The translations under genes and the position numbers were made by a program. Below the pieces are notes generated by a model, which worked only from the letters and a program-made list of their open reading frames with translations, did no database searches and was not told the DNA's origin. DNA of 64,000 bases from contig CAVPNX010000015.1 in the NCBI GenBank assembly GCA_963706885.1, positions 1 through 64,000 on the forward strand. The letters are read 5' to 3'. The stretch comes from Prado023 sp963706885. Its GTDB lineage: Bacteria > Actinomycetota > Actinomycetes > S36-B12 > CAIYMF01. Shown piece after piece: positions 1-8,033 of this stretch; the stretch's first letter is position 1; the number at the start of each line of letters is the position of its first letter.

Positions 1-418
1 CGGTCCCCGGCCCGCAGCGCCGGGCATCCACCGACAGCACCACGCATTGGGCGCCGAACCGGTCGGCGGCCTCGGCGAGCAGCTCGGGACGGGCGATGGC
101 CGCGGTGTTCACCCCGCACTTGTCGGCCCCCGCGCGCAGCAGCGCGTCGAAGTCCGCCACCGCCCGGACCCCGCCACCCACGGTCAGGGGGATGAACACC
201 TGCTCCGCGGTGCGCCGGACGACGTCGTAGGTGGTCTCCCGGTCGCCCGAGGAGGCCGTGATGTCCAGGAACGTCAGCTCGTCGGCACCGGCCGCCCCGT
301 AGGCCGCAGCCAGCTCGACCGGGTCGCCCGCGTCGACGAGGTCGACGAAGTTCACACCCTTGACCACCCGGCCGCCGTCCACGTCCAGGCAGGGGATGAC
401 GCGCACGGCCACGGACAT
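1..418 (-). CDS. hisF: Imidazole glycerol phosphate synthase cyclase subunit HisF (partial, N-terminal part)
   Basis: HisF is the cyclase half of IGP synthase. It uses ammonia delivered by HisH to convert PRFAR into IGP and AICAR in cytosolic histidine synthesis. The reading begins MSVAVRVIPCLDVDGGR, with the family's catalytic Asp in IPCLD, then shows VNFVDLVDAGDP and a PLTVGGGVR phosphate-binding segment. Only about 139 of the usual ~255 residues are inside the window, because the gene runs off the left edge. The ATG at 418 is preceded by TAGGCT-N6, a leaderless-type promoter, so hisF may have its own transcript. It lies 2.6 kb from ridA and the rest of the his genes, separated by two unrelated genes. 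Confidence 0.93.
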   Translation of the reverse strand, partial: MSVAVRVIPCLDVDGGRVVKGVNFVDLVDAGDPVELAAAYGAAGADELTFLDITASSGDRETTYDVVRRTAEQVFIPLTVGGGVRAVADFDALLRAGADKCGVNTAAIARPELLAEAADRFGAQCVVLSVDARRCGPGT

Positions 419-424
419 GGCAGG

Positions 425-430
425 AGCCTA
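425..430 (-). promoter_or_regulatory. Probable leaderless promoter -10 of hisF
   Basis: The minus strand reads TAGGCT, then 6 nt, then the hisF ATG. This TANNNT-N6/7-RTG spacing puts the transcription start at or beside the start codon. There is no clear Shine-Dalgarno sequence and no good -35. Confidence 0.45.
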
Positions 431-465
431 GCTCCCCGTGACCCGGCCCCCAGGGGCGTCCGGGA

Positions 466-2163
466 CTACACGCCGGGGGGGCGCTTGCGGAAGAGCCGAC
501 CGATGTACACCACCAGCAGGACTGCGCCGATGGTCAGGGAGGCGAAGAAGGCGATGGACGCATACCGCTCCAACTCACCGCCGGCGAAGGCAGTCGCGCC
601 GATCGCCGTTCCGATGATCGCGCCCGAGACCAGCAGCGCGACCACCACCATGCTGGTGATCGAACGCACCTGCTCCATCTGCCCATCGAGCTGGGAGGTG
701 TCGACGGTGACGGTGAACTTGCCCTTCTTGAACTGCTCGTTCCACCCGATGAGGCTCTTGATGTAGTCGGGTGCGGCGTGGGCCGCCCGCACCGCCGCCT
801 GCTTGGCCTCCTTGGCGGCCAGGTCCTTGACCATGGCCTCGGTCGAGGGGGCCTGGGCCTGCTCCAGGGCGAGGTTGAGGGCTGCGTCGCTGAAGGACTG
901 GCCCTGCGGCGCCAGCGGGGTGAAGAACGCCGAGGCCTGCATCATCGCCTTCATGGCCAGCGTGAGGTGCGGGTCCAGGCGGAGTCCCGCGTCGCGCAGC
1001 ACGGCCATGCCGGCGTTGAACACGTCGTCGAAGTCTGCCCCGGAGCCCTTGCCGTAGCGCGCCATCCGGCGCTCGAAGGTCCGCACGAAGTTCGCCTCGT
1101 CCACGGGCCGGAACGGCTCGCTCAGGGAACGCAGCTGGGAGGCCATGGCCGTCATGTCGCCGTTGACCACCGTCCACAACAGGGCCACGAGGTTGATCCG
1201 CTGCATGACGGTGAGCTCCCCCACCATGCCGCAGTCCAGGAAGGTCACGTTGCCGGTCTGCAGGTCGACATAGAGGTTGCCCGGGTGCGGGTCGGCATGG
1301 AAGAAGCCATCGACCAGCAGCATCTTGATGGCCGCCCTCAGCGCGTTGGTGCCCAGCACGCCTCGGTCGATCCCGGCGGCGTCGATCGCCTCGAGGTCGG
1401 AGATCTTCACCCCGACGATGAACTCCTGGGTCAACACCTGCTTGGCCGAGAGGTCCCGGTGCAGCCCGGGGACCTTCACCCCTGGCAGGTCCTTCATGTT
1501 CTCGGCCAGGCGCATCATGTTGTACGCCTCGCCGTAGTAGTCCAGCTCCTCGACCAGGTTGGTGCTGAACTCGTCGAGCATGCCACGCAGCCCGATCTCG
1601 CGCGCCCACTGGCTGCGGGCCTCGAACGCCCGGCCGGCGGTGTGGGCCACGCCGAGGTCGGCCTTGACCTGCTTCTCCAAGTTGGGTCGCTGGACCTTGA
1701 CCGCGACCTCCTGGCCATCGTGCAGTCGCGCCCGGTGCACCTGGGCCAGAGAGGCAGCCGCCAGCGGTGTCGGCGAGAACTCGGCGTACAGCTCCTCGAT
1801 CGGGGCGCCCAGCTCCCGGCGGATGATCTCCTGGACCATCGGGTACGGGAAGGTCGGGACCTCGTTCTGGAGCCGGTCCAGCTCGATCCGCCATTCGTCG
1901 GGCAGGACGTTGACCTGGCTCGAGACGATCTGGCCCATCTTGACGTACGTGGGGCCCAACCCTTCCAGGAGAATGCGCGTGCGCGTCGCCGTTGAGTAGT
2001 CCGGAACCGGCTCCGGCAGGTTGTGCACCCACCTCTGCATCCGTCGCCTGGGCGCCGCCAGGGCGGTGTCGTCGAGCACCAGCTCAGCGGTGAATGCACC
2101 GAGGGTCGCGTAGATCTGCTGGAGTCGCAGGTTCTCGCCGATCACGTCCATGCCACCACTCAT
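466..2163 (-). CDS. ABC1/UbiB (AarF)-family atypical kinase
   Basis: 565-residue member of the UbiB/AarF/ADCK family, membrane-associated atypical kinases or ATPases usually linked to isoprenoid lipid or quinone metabolism. Visible features are the KxGQ motif (YVKMGQIVSSQ, about residue 74), a lysine in EVAVKVQRP (about 153), the HADPHPGN catalytic segment (about 291), the metal-binding segment FLDCGMVGEL (about 308), and two C-terminal hydrophobic helices (about 507-530 and 541-560). The usual DFG is DCG here. The start ATG overlaps the stop of the upstream membrane protein gene (ATGA), so the two are probably co-translated. It lies between ridA and hisF with no obvious link to histidine synthesis. 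The substrate cannot be told from sequence. Confidence 0.85.
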   Translation of the reverse strand: MSGGMDVIGENLRLQQIYATLGAFTAELVLDDTALAAPRRRMQRWVHNLPEPVPDYSTATRTRILLEGLGPTYVKMGQIVSSQVNVLPDEWRIELDRLQNEVPTFPYPMVQEIIRRELGAPIEELYAEFSPTPLAAASLAQVHRARLHDGQEVAVKVQRPNLEKQVKADLGVAHTAGRAFEARSQWAREIGLRGMLDEFSTNLVEELDYYGEAYNMMRLAENMKDLPGVKVPGLHRDLSAKQVLTQEFIVGVKISDLEAIDAAGIDRGVLGTNALRAAIKMLLVDGFFHADPHPGNLYVDLQTGNVTFLDCGMVGELTVMQRINLVALLWTVVNGDMTAMASQLRSLSEPFRPVDEANFVRTFERRMARYGKGSGADFDDVFNAGMAVLRDAGLRLDPHLTLAMKAMMQASAFFTPLAPQGQSFSDAALNLALEQAQAPSTEAMVKDLAAKEAKQAAVRAAHAAPDYIKSLIGWNEQFKKGKFTVTVDTSQLDGQMEQVRSITSMVVVALLVSGAIIGTAIGATAFAGGELERYASIAFFASLTIGAVLLVVYIGRLFRKRPPGV

Positions 2164-2915
2164 GCCAGTGCGTTCCTCTCCTTGTAGTCCCGGTCGAGCA
2201 TCGGGTAGTCGGCCCCCATGAGTGCATCGAGGAACCCGCCGATGATCCCGGCCAGGGCCCCGCCCAGCAGCAGCGCCAGAATGCTGCCGGACTCGAGTCG
2301 CCCGTCGAGGACCACGCTGAGCAGCCACAGCAGGAAGGCGTTGATCACGACGATGACGACGCCGAACGAGCTGAAGATGAAGCGGAGGCTGATGAACTGG
2401 AGGATGGGCTTGACGAAGGCGTTGAGCAGCCCGAAGATCACAGCGATCTCCAGTCCCTGCCCCCAGCGCCAGGCCGTGAAGCTCAGTCCGGGCACCAGCA
2501 CCACGGCCAGGATGACCGACACGCCCGCGGACACGAAGCGCACGAGGTGCAGCCGCCAGTTGCGCAACTGCCCCTTGGACCACACCCGGTTGGCGCTGAC
2601 CGCCGGGATGCTGCCGACCTCATCCACGCCCTGCGCCGGCGGCACGTAGTCGCGGGGCACGTCGGGGTTCTGGATCATCGGACTCATGACCGACGACTCA
2701 GCGACGTCGGCAGACGCGACGACGGCCGTCGGCTGGGTGACGGCGATCTCGGCGCCCGCGAGAGTCAGCGGCTGGTCGGCTGCCGGGAGCTGGTCGACGG
2801 GCGCCAGACCCTGCGTAACCTGCGGTTCGAGCACCGAGGTCCAGTCCGGTTGGGATCCGCCGACGGGGCCCTGATCCTGGTCGGGGGACCTCTGGTCAGG
2901 CACTTCGTCGGACAT
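2160..2915 (-). CDS. Phage holin family (YvlD-like, PF04020-type) membrane protein
   Basis: 251 residues. The first ~115 are a low-complexity, Pro/Asp/Gln-rich hydrophilic region. Residues ~118-240 form about four hydrophobic helices (VRFVSAGVSVILAVVLVPG, LEIAVIFGLLNAFVKPILQF, FGVVIVVINAFLLWLLSVV, ILALLLGGALAGIIGGFLDA), with the pattern of the YvlD/Phage_holin_4_2 family. Despite that name, the chromosomal members are not known to be phage holins and their role is unclear. The start was chosen at 2915 because GGGAGGA lies just upstream. The stop overlaps the kinase ATG, so the pair forms a unit inserted into the his region. The long soluble N-terminal tail is unusual for the family. Confidence 0.7.
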   Translation of the reverse strand: MSDEVPDQRSPDQDQGPVGGSQPDWTSVLEPQVTQGLAPVDQLPAADQPLTLAGAEIAVTQPTAVVASADVAESSVMSPMIQNPDVPRDYVPPAQGVDEVGSIPAVSANRVWSKGQLRNWRLHLVRFVSAGVSVILAVVLVPGLSFTAWRWGQGLEIAVIFGLLNAFVKPILQFISLRFIFSSFGVVIVVINAFLLWLLSVVLDGRLESGSILALLLGGALAGIIGGFLDALMGADYPMLDRDYKERNALA

Positions 2916-2995
2916 GGCATTCCTCCCTCGGCGTGTGGGCCACTCTGCCACACGTCCTGCGACCACTTGGTTCACGCGCGCCGTGCGCGCGCGGG

Positions 2996-3412
2996 TCAAG
3001 CGGCTGAATCATCGTCCGGGCGCCAGGCCACGACCTCGACCTCGACGAGCATGTCGGGGTGGACCAGGGCGCTGACCCCGACCATGGTCGCGGCCGGTCG
3101 GATGGCGCCGAAGAGGCCCGAGTGCGCCTGCCCCACGGCATCGGCGTGGGCTGCCACATCAACGACGTACATGCGGGTCTGGACGGTGTCGGCGCGCGTG
3201 AAGCCCGCCCGCTCGAGGGCGAAGAGAGCGGCCTGGAAGGCCACGACCGCCTGTGCGTGCGGGTCCCCCGGGTGCGCCACCACCCCGTTGACCATCGCCG
3301 TGGTCCCCGCGGTCCAGCCGGTGTGCCCGCCGTACCCGGAGGCGACCACCACCCGGCTGTAGCCGACCTCGTCCTCGTAGATGCCGCCGCTGGAGAACCG
3401 CTCGACCGCCAT
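2996..3412 (-). CDS. RidA/YjgF/YER057c/UK114-family protein
   Basis: 138-residue single-domain Rid-family protein. Family members hydrolyse reactive enamine/imine intermediates such as 2-aminoacrylate, or have related small-molecule roles. Seen are RVVVASGYGGHTGWTAG near the N-terminus, the conserved Arg in VQTRMYVVD (about residue 79), and the C-terminal MVGVSALVHPDMLVEVEV strand. The start ATG at 3412 has GGAGGGG 5 nt upstream. It lies 46 bp after hisA in the same orientation. A Rid gene between priA and hisF is also seen in other actinobacteria, which suggests a link to his-pathway or PLP chemistry. Whether it is true RidA or another Rid subfamily is not settled here. Confidence 0.85.
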   Translation of the reverse strand: MAVERFSSGGIYEDEVGYSRVVVASGYGGHTGWTAGTTAMVNGVVAHPGDPHAQAVVAFQAALFALERAGFTRADTVQTRMYVVDVAAHADAVGQAHSGLFGAIRPAATMVGVSALVHPDMLVEVEVVAWRPDDDSAA

Positions 3413-3458
3413 GACCGCCCCTCCTTCGTCCCCGGCGCAGGCTACTTCCCCCGCCCGC

Positions 3459-4199
3459 CTAGAGGAAGTCGCGACGCGGGGCCACGGCGGCCAGTGCCTC
3501 GGCCAGCGTGAAGGCGCCGGCGTAGAGCGCCTTGCCCACGATCGCGCCCTCGACACCATCGTCGACCAGCTCAGCCAGCCGGTGCAGGTCCTCCAACCGG
3601 GCAACCCCGCCGCTGGCGACCACCGGACGATCCGTGCGGGCGCACACGTCGGCCAGCAGGTCCAGGTTCGGCCCACGAAGGGTGCCGTCCTTCGTCACGT
3701 CGGTGACCACGTACCGCGCACAGCCGTCGGCGTCGAGGCGGGCCAGGGTCTCCCAGAGGTCCCCGCCCTCCTTCGTCCAGCCCCGGGCGGCCAGGGTCGT
3801 GCCGCGCACGTCGAGCCCGACAGCGACCCGGTCACCGTGCTCGCCGATCACCCGACGGGTCCAGTCCGGATCCTCCAGGGCCGCGGTGCCGAGATTGACC
3901 CGCCGGCAGCCGGTCGCCAGCGCAGCCGTGAGCGACTCGTCGTCGCGGATCCCCCCGGAGAGCTCGACCTGGACGTCGAGCCGCCCGATGACATCGGCGA
4001 GCAGCGCGCGGTTCGAGCCAGTCCCGAAGGCCGCGTCGAGGTCGACGAGGTGGATCCATTGCGCGCCCTGGGACTGGAAGTCCAGCGCGGCCTCCAGTGG
4101 CGATCCGTAGGACGTCTCCGTCCCCGACTCGCCCTGGACCAGGCGCACGGCGGTCCCGTTGCGGACGTCGACGGCGGGCAGCAGCTCCAGGTGATCCAT
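3459..4199 (-). CDS. priA: ProFAR isomerase HisA, PriA type (probably also PRA isomerase)
   Basis: 246-residue (beta/alpha)8 barrel that converts ProFAR to PRFAR in histidine synthesis. In actinobacteria lacking trpF, the PriA form also isomerises phosphoribosyl anthranilate for tryptophan. The catalytic Asp is in LLPAVDVRNG (about residue 11), the second acid in VTDVTKDGTLRGPNLDLL, with phosphate loops GGIRDDES and ASGGVARLEDL. The AARGWTKEGGDLWE stretch matches the PriA loop and not enterobacterial HisA, which favours the dual-function type. The absence of trpF cannot be checked in this window. The ATG is preceded by TAGCCT-N7, so a leaderless transcript may supplement operon transcription. 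Confidence 0.93.
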   Translation of the reverse strand: MDHLELLPAVDVRNGTAVRLVQGESGTETSYGSPLEAALDFQSQGAQWIHLVDLDAAFGTGSNRALLADVIGRLDVQVELSGGIRDDESLTAALATGCRRVNLGTAALEDPDWTRRVIGEHGDRVAVGLDVRGTTLAARGWTKEGGDLWETLARLDADGCARYVVTDVTKDGTLRGPNLDLLADVCARTDRPVVASGGVARLEDLHRLAELVDDGVEGAIVGKALYAGAFTLAEALAAVAPRRDFL

Positions 4200-4206
4200 G
4201 CCCCGA

Positions 4207-4212
4207 AGGCTA
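4207..4212 (-). promoter_or_regulatory. Possible leaderless promoter -10 of priA/hisA
   Basis: The minus strand reads TAGCCT, then 7 nt, then the hisA ATG, inside the 27-bp gap after hisH. It has the same spacing as the hisF and hisD starts. No -35 is evident. Confidence 0.35.
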
Positions 4213-4226
4213 GTCGGTCGGCAGGG

Positions 4227-4857
4227 TCAGCCCAGCGTCCCCACCCAGTTGGCCAGGAGGCCCAGGCCAGCATCCCCAGACTTCTCCGGATGGAACTGCG
4301 TGGCGGTCAGGGGGCCGTTCTCGAGGGCCGCGACGAAGCGTGCCCCGTGCTCGGCCCACGTCACCAATGGCGGATGGAACGGCTCCGACACGACCAGGTC
4401 CCAGCGCTGCACCGCGTACGAGTGCACGAAGTAGAAGCGCTGGTCGCTGACGCCGGTGAACAGCACCGACCCCTGCGGGACGTCCACGGTGTTCCACCCC
4501 ATGTGCGGCAGGATCGCGGCAGGCAGCTCCTCGACGACCCCGGGCCACTCCCCCACGCCCTGGGTCGACCATCCCGTGCTCGACGCCGGACTCGAACAGG
4601 ATCTGCATGCCCACACAGATGCCCAGCACGGGCAGCCCACCGGCCAGGCGATGGTCGACCAGCTGCGGACCCCGCACCCCACGGAAGCCGGCCATGCAGG
4701 CGGCGAAGGCACCGACCCCCGGGACGACCAGCCCATCGGCCGCCATCGCCGCGTCGTAGTCGGAGGTGACCGTGACCTCGGCTCCGACCGCCGCCAGCGC
4801 CCGCGCAGCCGACCGGAGGTTGCCCGATCCGTAGTCCAGGACCACGACACGCGTCAT
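4227..4857 (-). CDS. hisH: Imidazole glycerol phosphate synthase glutaminase subunit HisH (apparent frameshift)
   Basis: HisH hydrolyses glutamine and channels ammonia to HisF. The N-terminal half (MTRVVVLDYGSGNLRS) carries the nucleophile Cys in GICVGMQILFES. The C-terminal half, with PHMGWNTV, FYFVHSYAV and the His/Glu pair in TQFHPEKSG, is in another frame. The frame changes near 4568-4570, where EHGM meets STQGVGEWPG. The span is 631 nt, one base too many for a clean ORF of ~209 residues. All catalytic residues are present once the frame is rejoined. hisF and the other his genes are intact, so I infer a one-base sequence error, though a genuine mutation cannot be excluded. Confidence 0.85.
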
Positions 4858-4920
4858 CGCCGTGAGCCCCGCTGGGCGCTGCCGATCATCGTCGGTGGCA
4901 GGTGTTCGCCGGGACGACGC

Positions 4921-5508
4921 TCACAGTGCCCCCTTGGTGCTGGGCACCCCCACCACCCGGGGGTCGACCTCCACGGCCGTGCGCAGGGCGCGCGCGACCG
5001 CCTTGAACTGGGCCTCGACCATGTGGTGCGGGTTGCGCCCGTAGAGGCAGTGCACGTGCAGGCAGATCTGCGCCGACGCTGAGATCGACTCCCAGACGTG
5101 GCGGGTCAGGGACGTGTCGTACGTGCCGATCATGGGCGCCATCACCGGCTCGTCGTGGACGACGTACGGCCGACCCGACAGGTCGACCACGGCCCGCGCC
5201 AGCGCCTCGTCGAGCGGGACCAGGGCGTCGCCGAAGCGCCTGATGCCGACCTTGTCACCGAGGGCCTGGCGCAGCGCCGCGCCGAACGCCAGGGAGGTGT
5301 CCTCGACCGTGTGGTGGCTGTCGACCTCGATGTCCCCGGTCGTGGTGATGGTGAGGTCGAAGCCGGCGTGCTTGCCGATCTGGGTCATCATGTGGTCGTA
5401 GAACGGCACACCCGTGCTGACCTCCGCCACGCCGGAGCCGTCGAGCTCCAGCGCCACGCGGACGTCGCTCTCCTTGGTCGTGCGCTCGACCGTCGCGAAC
5501 CGGCCCAT
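4921..5508 (-). CDS. hisB: Imidazoleglycerol-phosphate dehydratase HisB
   Basis: 195 residues, the usual length of the monofunctional dehydratase, with no histidinol-phosphatase domain fused. It converts IGP to imidazole acetol phosphate. The metal-binding His/Glu motifs are visible: PFYDHMMTQIGKHAGFDL, VDSHHTVEDTSLAFG, and the second repeat CLYGRNPHHMVEAQFKA. The start at 5508 (MGRFATVERTTKES) has GGAGGGG 5 nt upstream; an ATG ten codons earlier lacks comparable support. It lies 34 nt after hisC and 63 nt before hisH, consistent with one polycistronic his mRNA. Confidence 0.94.
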   Translation of the reverse strand: MGRFATVERTTKESDVRVALELDGSGVAEVSTGVPFYDHMMTQIGKHAGFDLTITTTGDIEVDSHHTVEDTSLAFGAALRQALGDKVGIRRFGDALVPLDEALARAVVDLSGRPYVVHDEPVMAPMIGTYDTSLTRHVWESISASAQICLHVHCLYGRNPHHMVEAQFKAVARALRTAVEVDPRVVGVPSTKGAL

Positions 5509-5542
5509 CAGGTCCCCTCCTCGCATGCGTTCCCACACCTTC

Positions 5543-6679
5543 TCACGCGATCACGTCCCCGGGCGCCAGGCAGTCGGACAGGGCGGTCCGGAAGGCCGCC
5601 ATCTCCTCGGGCGTCCCGGCGCTGACCCGCAGCCAGCCCGTGGGACCGGTGGCTCGGACGAGCACCCCGCGGTCGAGCAGCCGCTGCCAGATCACATCCC
5701 GGTCGGTGAACCGGCCGACCAGCACGAAGTTGGCGTCCGAGTCCGCGGCCACGAGCCCGGGCTGGGCCCGGACCCACGCCACCAGGGCATCGCGCTCATC
5801 GCGCAGGGCGGCCACCGAGCCCAGGAGCTCAGGCGCGTGGCGCAGGGCGGTGCGGGCAACCGCCTGGGTGACCGCGGACAGGTGGTAGGGCAGCCGCACG
5901 AGCTGGACGGCGTCCACGACCTGCGGGCTTGCCACCAGGTAGCCCAGCCGCGCCCCGGCCAGGGCGAAGGCCTTGCTCATCGTGCGCGTCACCACCAGGC
6001 GGGGATGGGCGTCGAGCAGCTCGATGGCCGAGGGCGTGCCGGGCCGGCGGAACTCCGCGTACGCCTCGTCGACCACCACCATCCCGCGACTGGCCGCACA
6101 CAGCCGGTCGACGTCCTCGGCGGACAGGGCGGTCCCCGTGGGGTTGTTCGGCGAGGCCAGCAGGATGACGTCGGGCTGCTCGGCGTGGATGTGGGCCAGC
6201 GCGGCGTCGAGGTCGACGGTGAAGTCGTCGCGGCGCGGCAACGTCCGGTACTCGGTGAAGGTGTCGCGGGCGTAGTCGGGATACATCGAGTAGGTCGGCG
6301 CGAACGACAGCGCCACCCGGCCCGGACCGCCGAAGGCCTGCAGCAGCTGGACCATCACCTCGTTGGATCCGTTGGCCGCCCAGACCCGATCCGCGGTGAC
6401 CAGCGGACCGCTGGGGACATCGGTGCGGATGTAGGCGGCGAGGTCCGCCCGCAGCGCGGTGGCGTCCCGGTCGGGGTAGCGGTTCAGGTGGGCGCAGGCC
6501 TGCGCGACCGCGGCGGCGACGTCGGCCACCATCGCCGCCGAGGGCGGGTACGGGTTCTCGTTGACGTTGAGCCGGTGGGCCACGTCGAGCTGCGGGGCGC
6601 CGTAGGGCACCTGGCCGCGCAGCTCGGGGCGCAGCGGGAGGTCGGCCGGGTCCCCCGGCCGGTCCGGCTGCGCACTCAC
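5543..6679 (-). CDS. hisC: Histidinol-phosphate aminotransferase HisC
   Basis: 378-residue PLP fold-type I aminotransferase that converts imidazole acetol phosphate and glutamate to histidinol phosphate. Seen are RLNVNENPYPPS near the N-terminus, NGSNEVMVQLLQAF, the SPNNPTGT substrate loop, the DEAYAEF aspartate/tyrosine, and the PLP lysine in TRTMSKAFALAGARLGY (about residue 232). The start is the GTG at 6679, which overlaps the hisD stop (GTGA) and implies translational coupling. Longer upstream extensions in this frame are antisense to nothing useful and read as hisD shadow. Confidence 0.93.
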   Translation of the reverse strand: MSAQPDRPGDPADLPLRPELRGQVPYGAPQLDVAHRLNVNENPYPPSAAMVADVAAAVAQACAHLNRYPDRDATALRADLAAYIRTDVPSGPLVTADRVWAANGSNEVMVQLLQAFGGPGRVALSFAPTYSMYPDYARDTFTEYRTLPRRDDFTVDLDAALAHIHAEQPDVILLASPNNPTGTALSAEDVDRLCAASRGMVVVDEAYAEFRRPGTPSAIELLDAHPRLVVTRTMSKAFALAGARLGYLVASPQVVDAVQLVRLPYHLSAVTQAVARTALRHAPELLGSVAALRDERDALVAWVRAQPGLVAADSDANFVLVGRFTDRDVIWQRLLDRGVLVRATGPTGWLRVSAGTPEEMAAFRTALSDCLAPGDVIA

Positions 6680-7986
6680 CGGTCGAACCGCACCGTGATC
6701 GCCGCGCCGTGCGCCGGGAGGTCCTCGGCGTGGGCCAGCGTGACGACGTGGTCGGCGATTTCGGCCAGGGCGTCGCGGTCGTACTCGATGAGGTTCACGC
6801 CCCGCAGGAAGGAGGCCACCCCGAGCCCGCTGGAGTGGCAGGCGCACCCACCCGTGGGCAGGACGTGGTTGGAGCCGGCGGCGTAGTCCCCGAGGGAGAC
6901 CGGAGCCCAGGGACCGATGAAGACCGCCCCGGCGTTGCGGACGTGCATCGCCACAGCCCGGGCGTCACGGGTGTGGATCTCCAGGTGCTCCGCGGCGTAG
7001 GCATTGACGATCGCCAGCCCGTCGGCGATCGAGTCCACGAGGATGATCGCACTCTGGTCACCACCGAGGGCCTCGCGGATGCGCAGCGAGTGCTTCGTGG
7101 CCGCGACCTGGTCCTCCAGGGCGCTCGCCACGGCCTTCGCGAGCTTGGGCGAGGTCGTGACCAGCACGGAGGCGGCGATGACGTCGTGCTCGGCCTGGCT
7201 GATCAGGTCGGCTGCCACGACCTCGGCGTCGGCAGTGTCATCGGCCAGGATCGCGATCTCCGTGGGCCCGGCCTCCGAATCGATCCCGATCCGGCCCTTG
7301 AGCAGGCGCTTGGCGGCCGTGACCCAGATGTTGCCCGGTCCGGTGACGAGGTTCACAGGCCGACACACGGTGCCGTCCTCCAGGGGCGCCCCATAGGCGA
7401 ACAGGGCGATGGCCTGCGCGCCGCCGGCGGCGTACACCTCGTCGACGCCGAGCAGGGCGCACGCGGCCAGGATCGTGGGGTGCGGCAGCCCGCCGAACTC
7501 CTTCTGCGGCGGTGAGGCCACCGCCAACGAGTCCACCCCCGCGATCTGGGCCGGGACGACGTTCATCACCACGGACGACGGGTACACCGCACGCCCGCCG
7601 GGGACGTAGAGCCCCACCCGGTCGACCGGTATCCAGCGCATGGTCACGGTCCCGCCGGGGACGACGTCGGTGGTGTGGTCGGGGCGGACCTGGTCGGCGT
7701 GGACCCGGCGCACCCGCTCGATGGCGACCTCCAGGGCCGTGCGCACGTCGGGGTCCAGGGCCTCGAGGGCCGCGCTGATCTCCCGGACGGGGACCCGCAG
7801 GTGCTCGGGACGCACGCCGTCCAGGCGCTCGCCGTGGTCCAGGACCGCGGGAGCACCACGCCTGGCCACATCGGCCACGATCGGGCGCACGACGTCCAGG
7901 GCGTGATCGACATCCATCGAGGCACGCGGCACCACCGCACCGAGGTTGGCGGGCAGCCCCGCGCGCAGGTCCAGTCGACGGATCAT
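6676..7986 (-). CDS. hisD: Histidinol dehydrogenase HisD
   Basis: 436-residue zinc- and NAD-dependent enzyme for the last two oxidations, histidinol to histidine. Seen are VPGGRAVYPSSVVMN, VDEVYAAGGAQAIALFAYG, VTGPGNIWVTAAKR, SEAGPTEIAILAD, SQAEHD, and the catalytic Glu/His in AAEHLEIHTRDA. It is the first gene of the his operon. The ATG lies 6 nt after TAGAAT, with no Shine-Dalgarno sequence, so the operon message is probably leaderless. No his leader peptide or attenuator is visible upstream, as there are only 47 nt to the neighbouring LON-domain gene stop. Confidence 0.95.
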   Translation of the reverse strand: MIRRLDLRAGLPANLGAVVPRASMDVDHALDVVRPIVADVARRGAPAVLDHGERLDGVRPEHLRVPVREISAALEALDPDVRTALEVAIERVRRVHADQVRPDHTTDVVPGGTVTMRWIPVDRVGLYVPGGRAVYPSSVVMNVVPAQIAGVDSLAVASPPQKEFGGLPHPTILAACALLGVDEVYAAGGAQAIALFAYGAPLEDGTVCRPVNLVTGPGNIWVTAAKRLLKGRIGIDSEAGPTEIAILADDTADAEVVAADLISQAEHDVIAASVLVTTSPKLAKAVASALEDQVAATKHSLRIREALGGDQSAIILVDSIADGLAIVNAYAAEHLEIHTRDARAVAMHVRNAGAVFIGPWAPVSLGDYAAGSNHVLPTGGCACHSSGLGVASFLRGVNLIEYDRDALAEIADHVVTLAHAEDLPAHGAAITVRFDR

Positions 7987-7992
7987 GGCCCG

Positions 7993-7998
7993 ATTCTA
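7993..7998 (-). promoter_or_regulatory. Leaderless promoter -10 of the his operon (hisD)
   Basis: The minus strand reads TAGAAT, then 6 nt, then the hisD ATG. TAGAAT is a strong actinobacterial -10, and the distance puts the transcription start on the start codon. The -35 region is not recognisable. Confidence 0.6.
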
Positions 7999-8033
7999 GG
8001 GCGCGCACGGAGGTGGGGCAGGGGGCCCGGCGC

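Noticed and set aside
2160..2915. Prophage or lysis gene suggested by the 'phage holin' family name
   Set aside because: No phage genes nearby; this family is a common chromosomal membrane protein and the neighbours are housekeeping genes.
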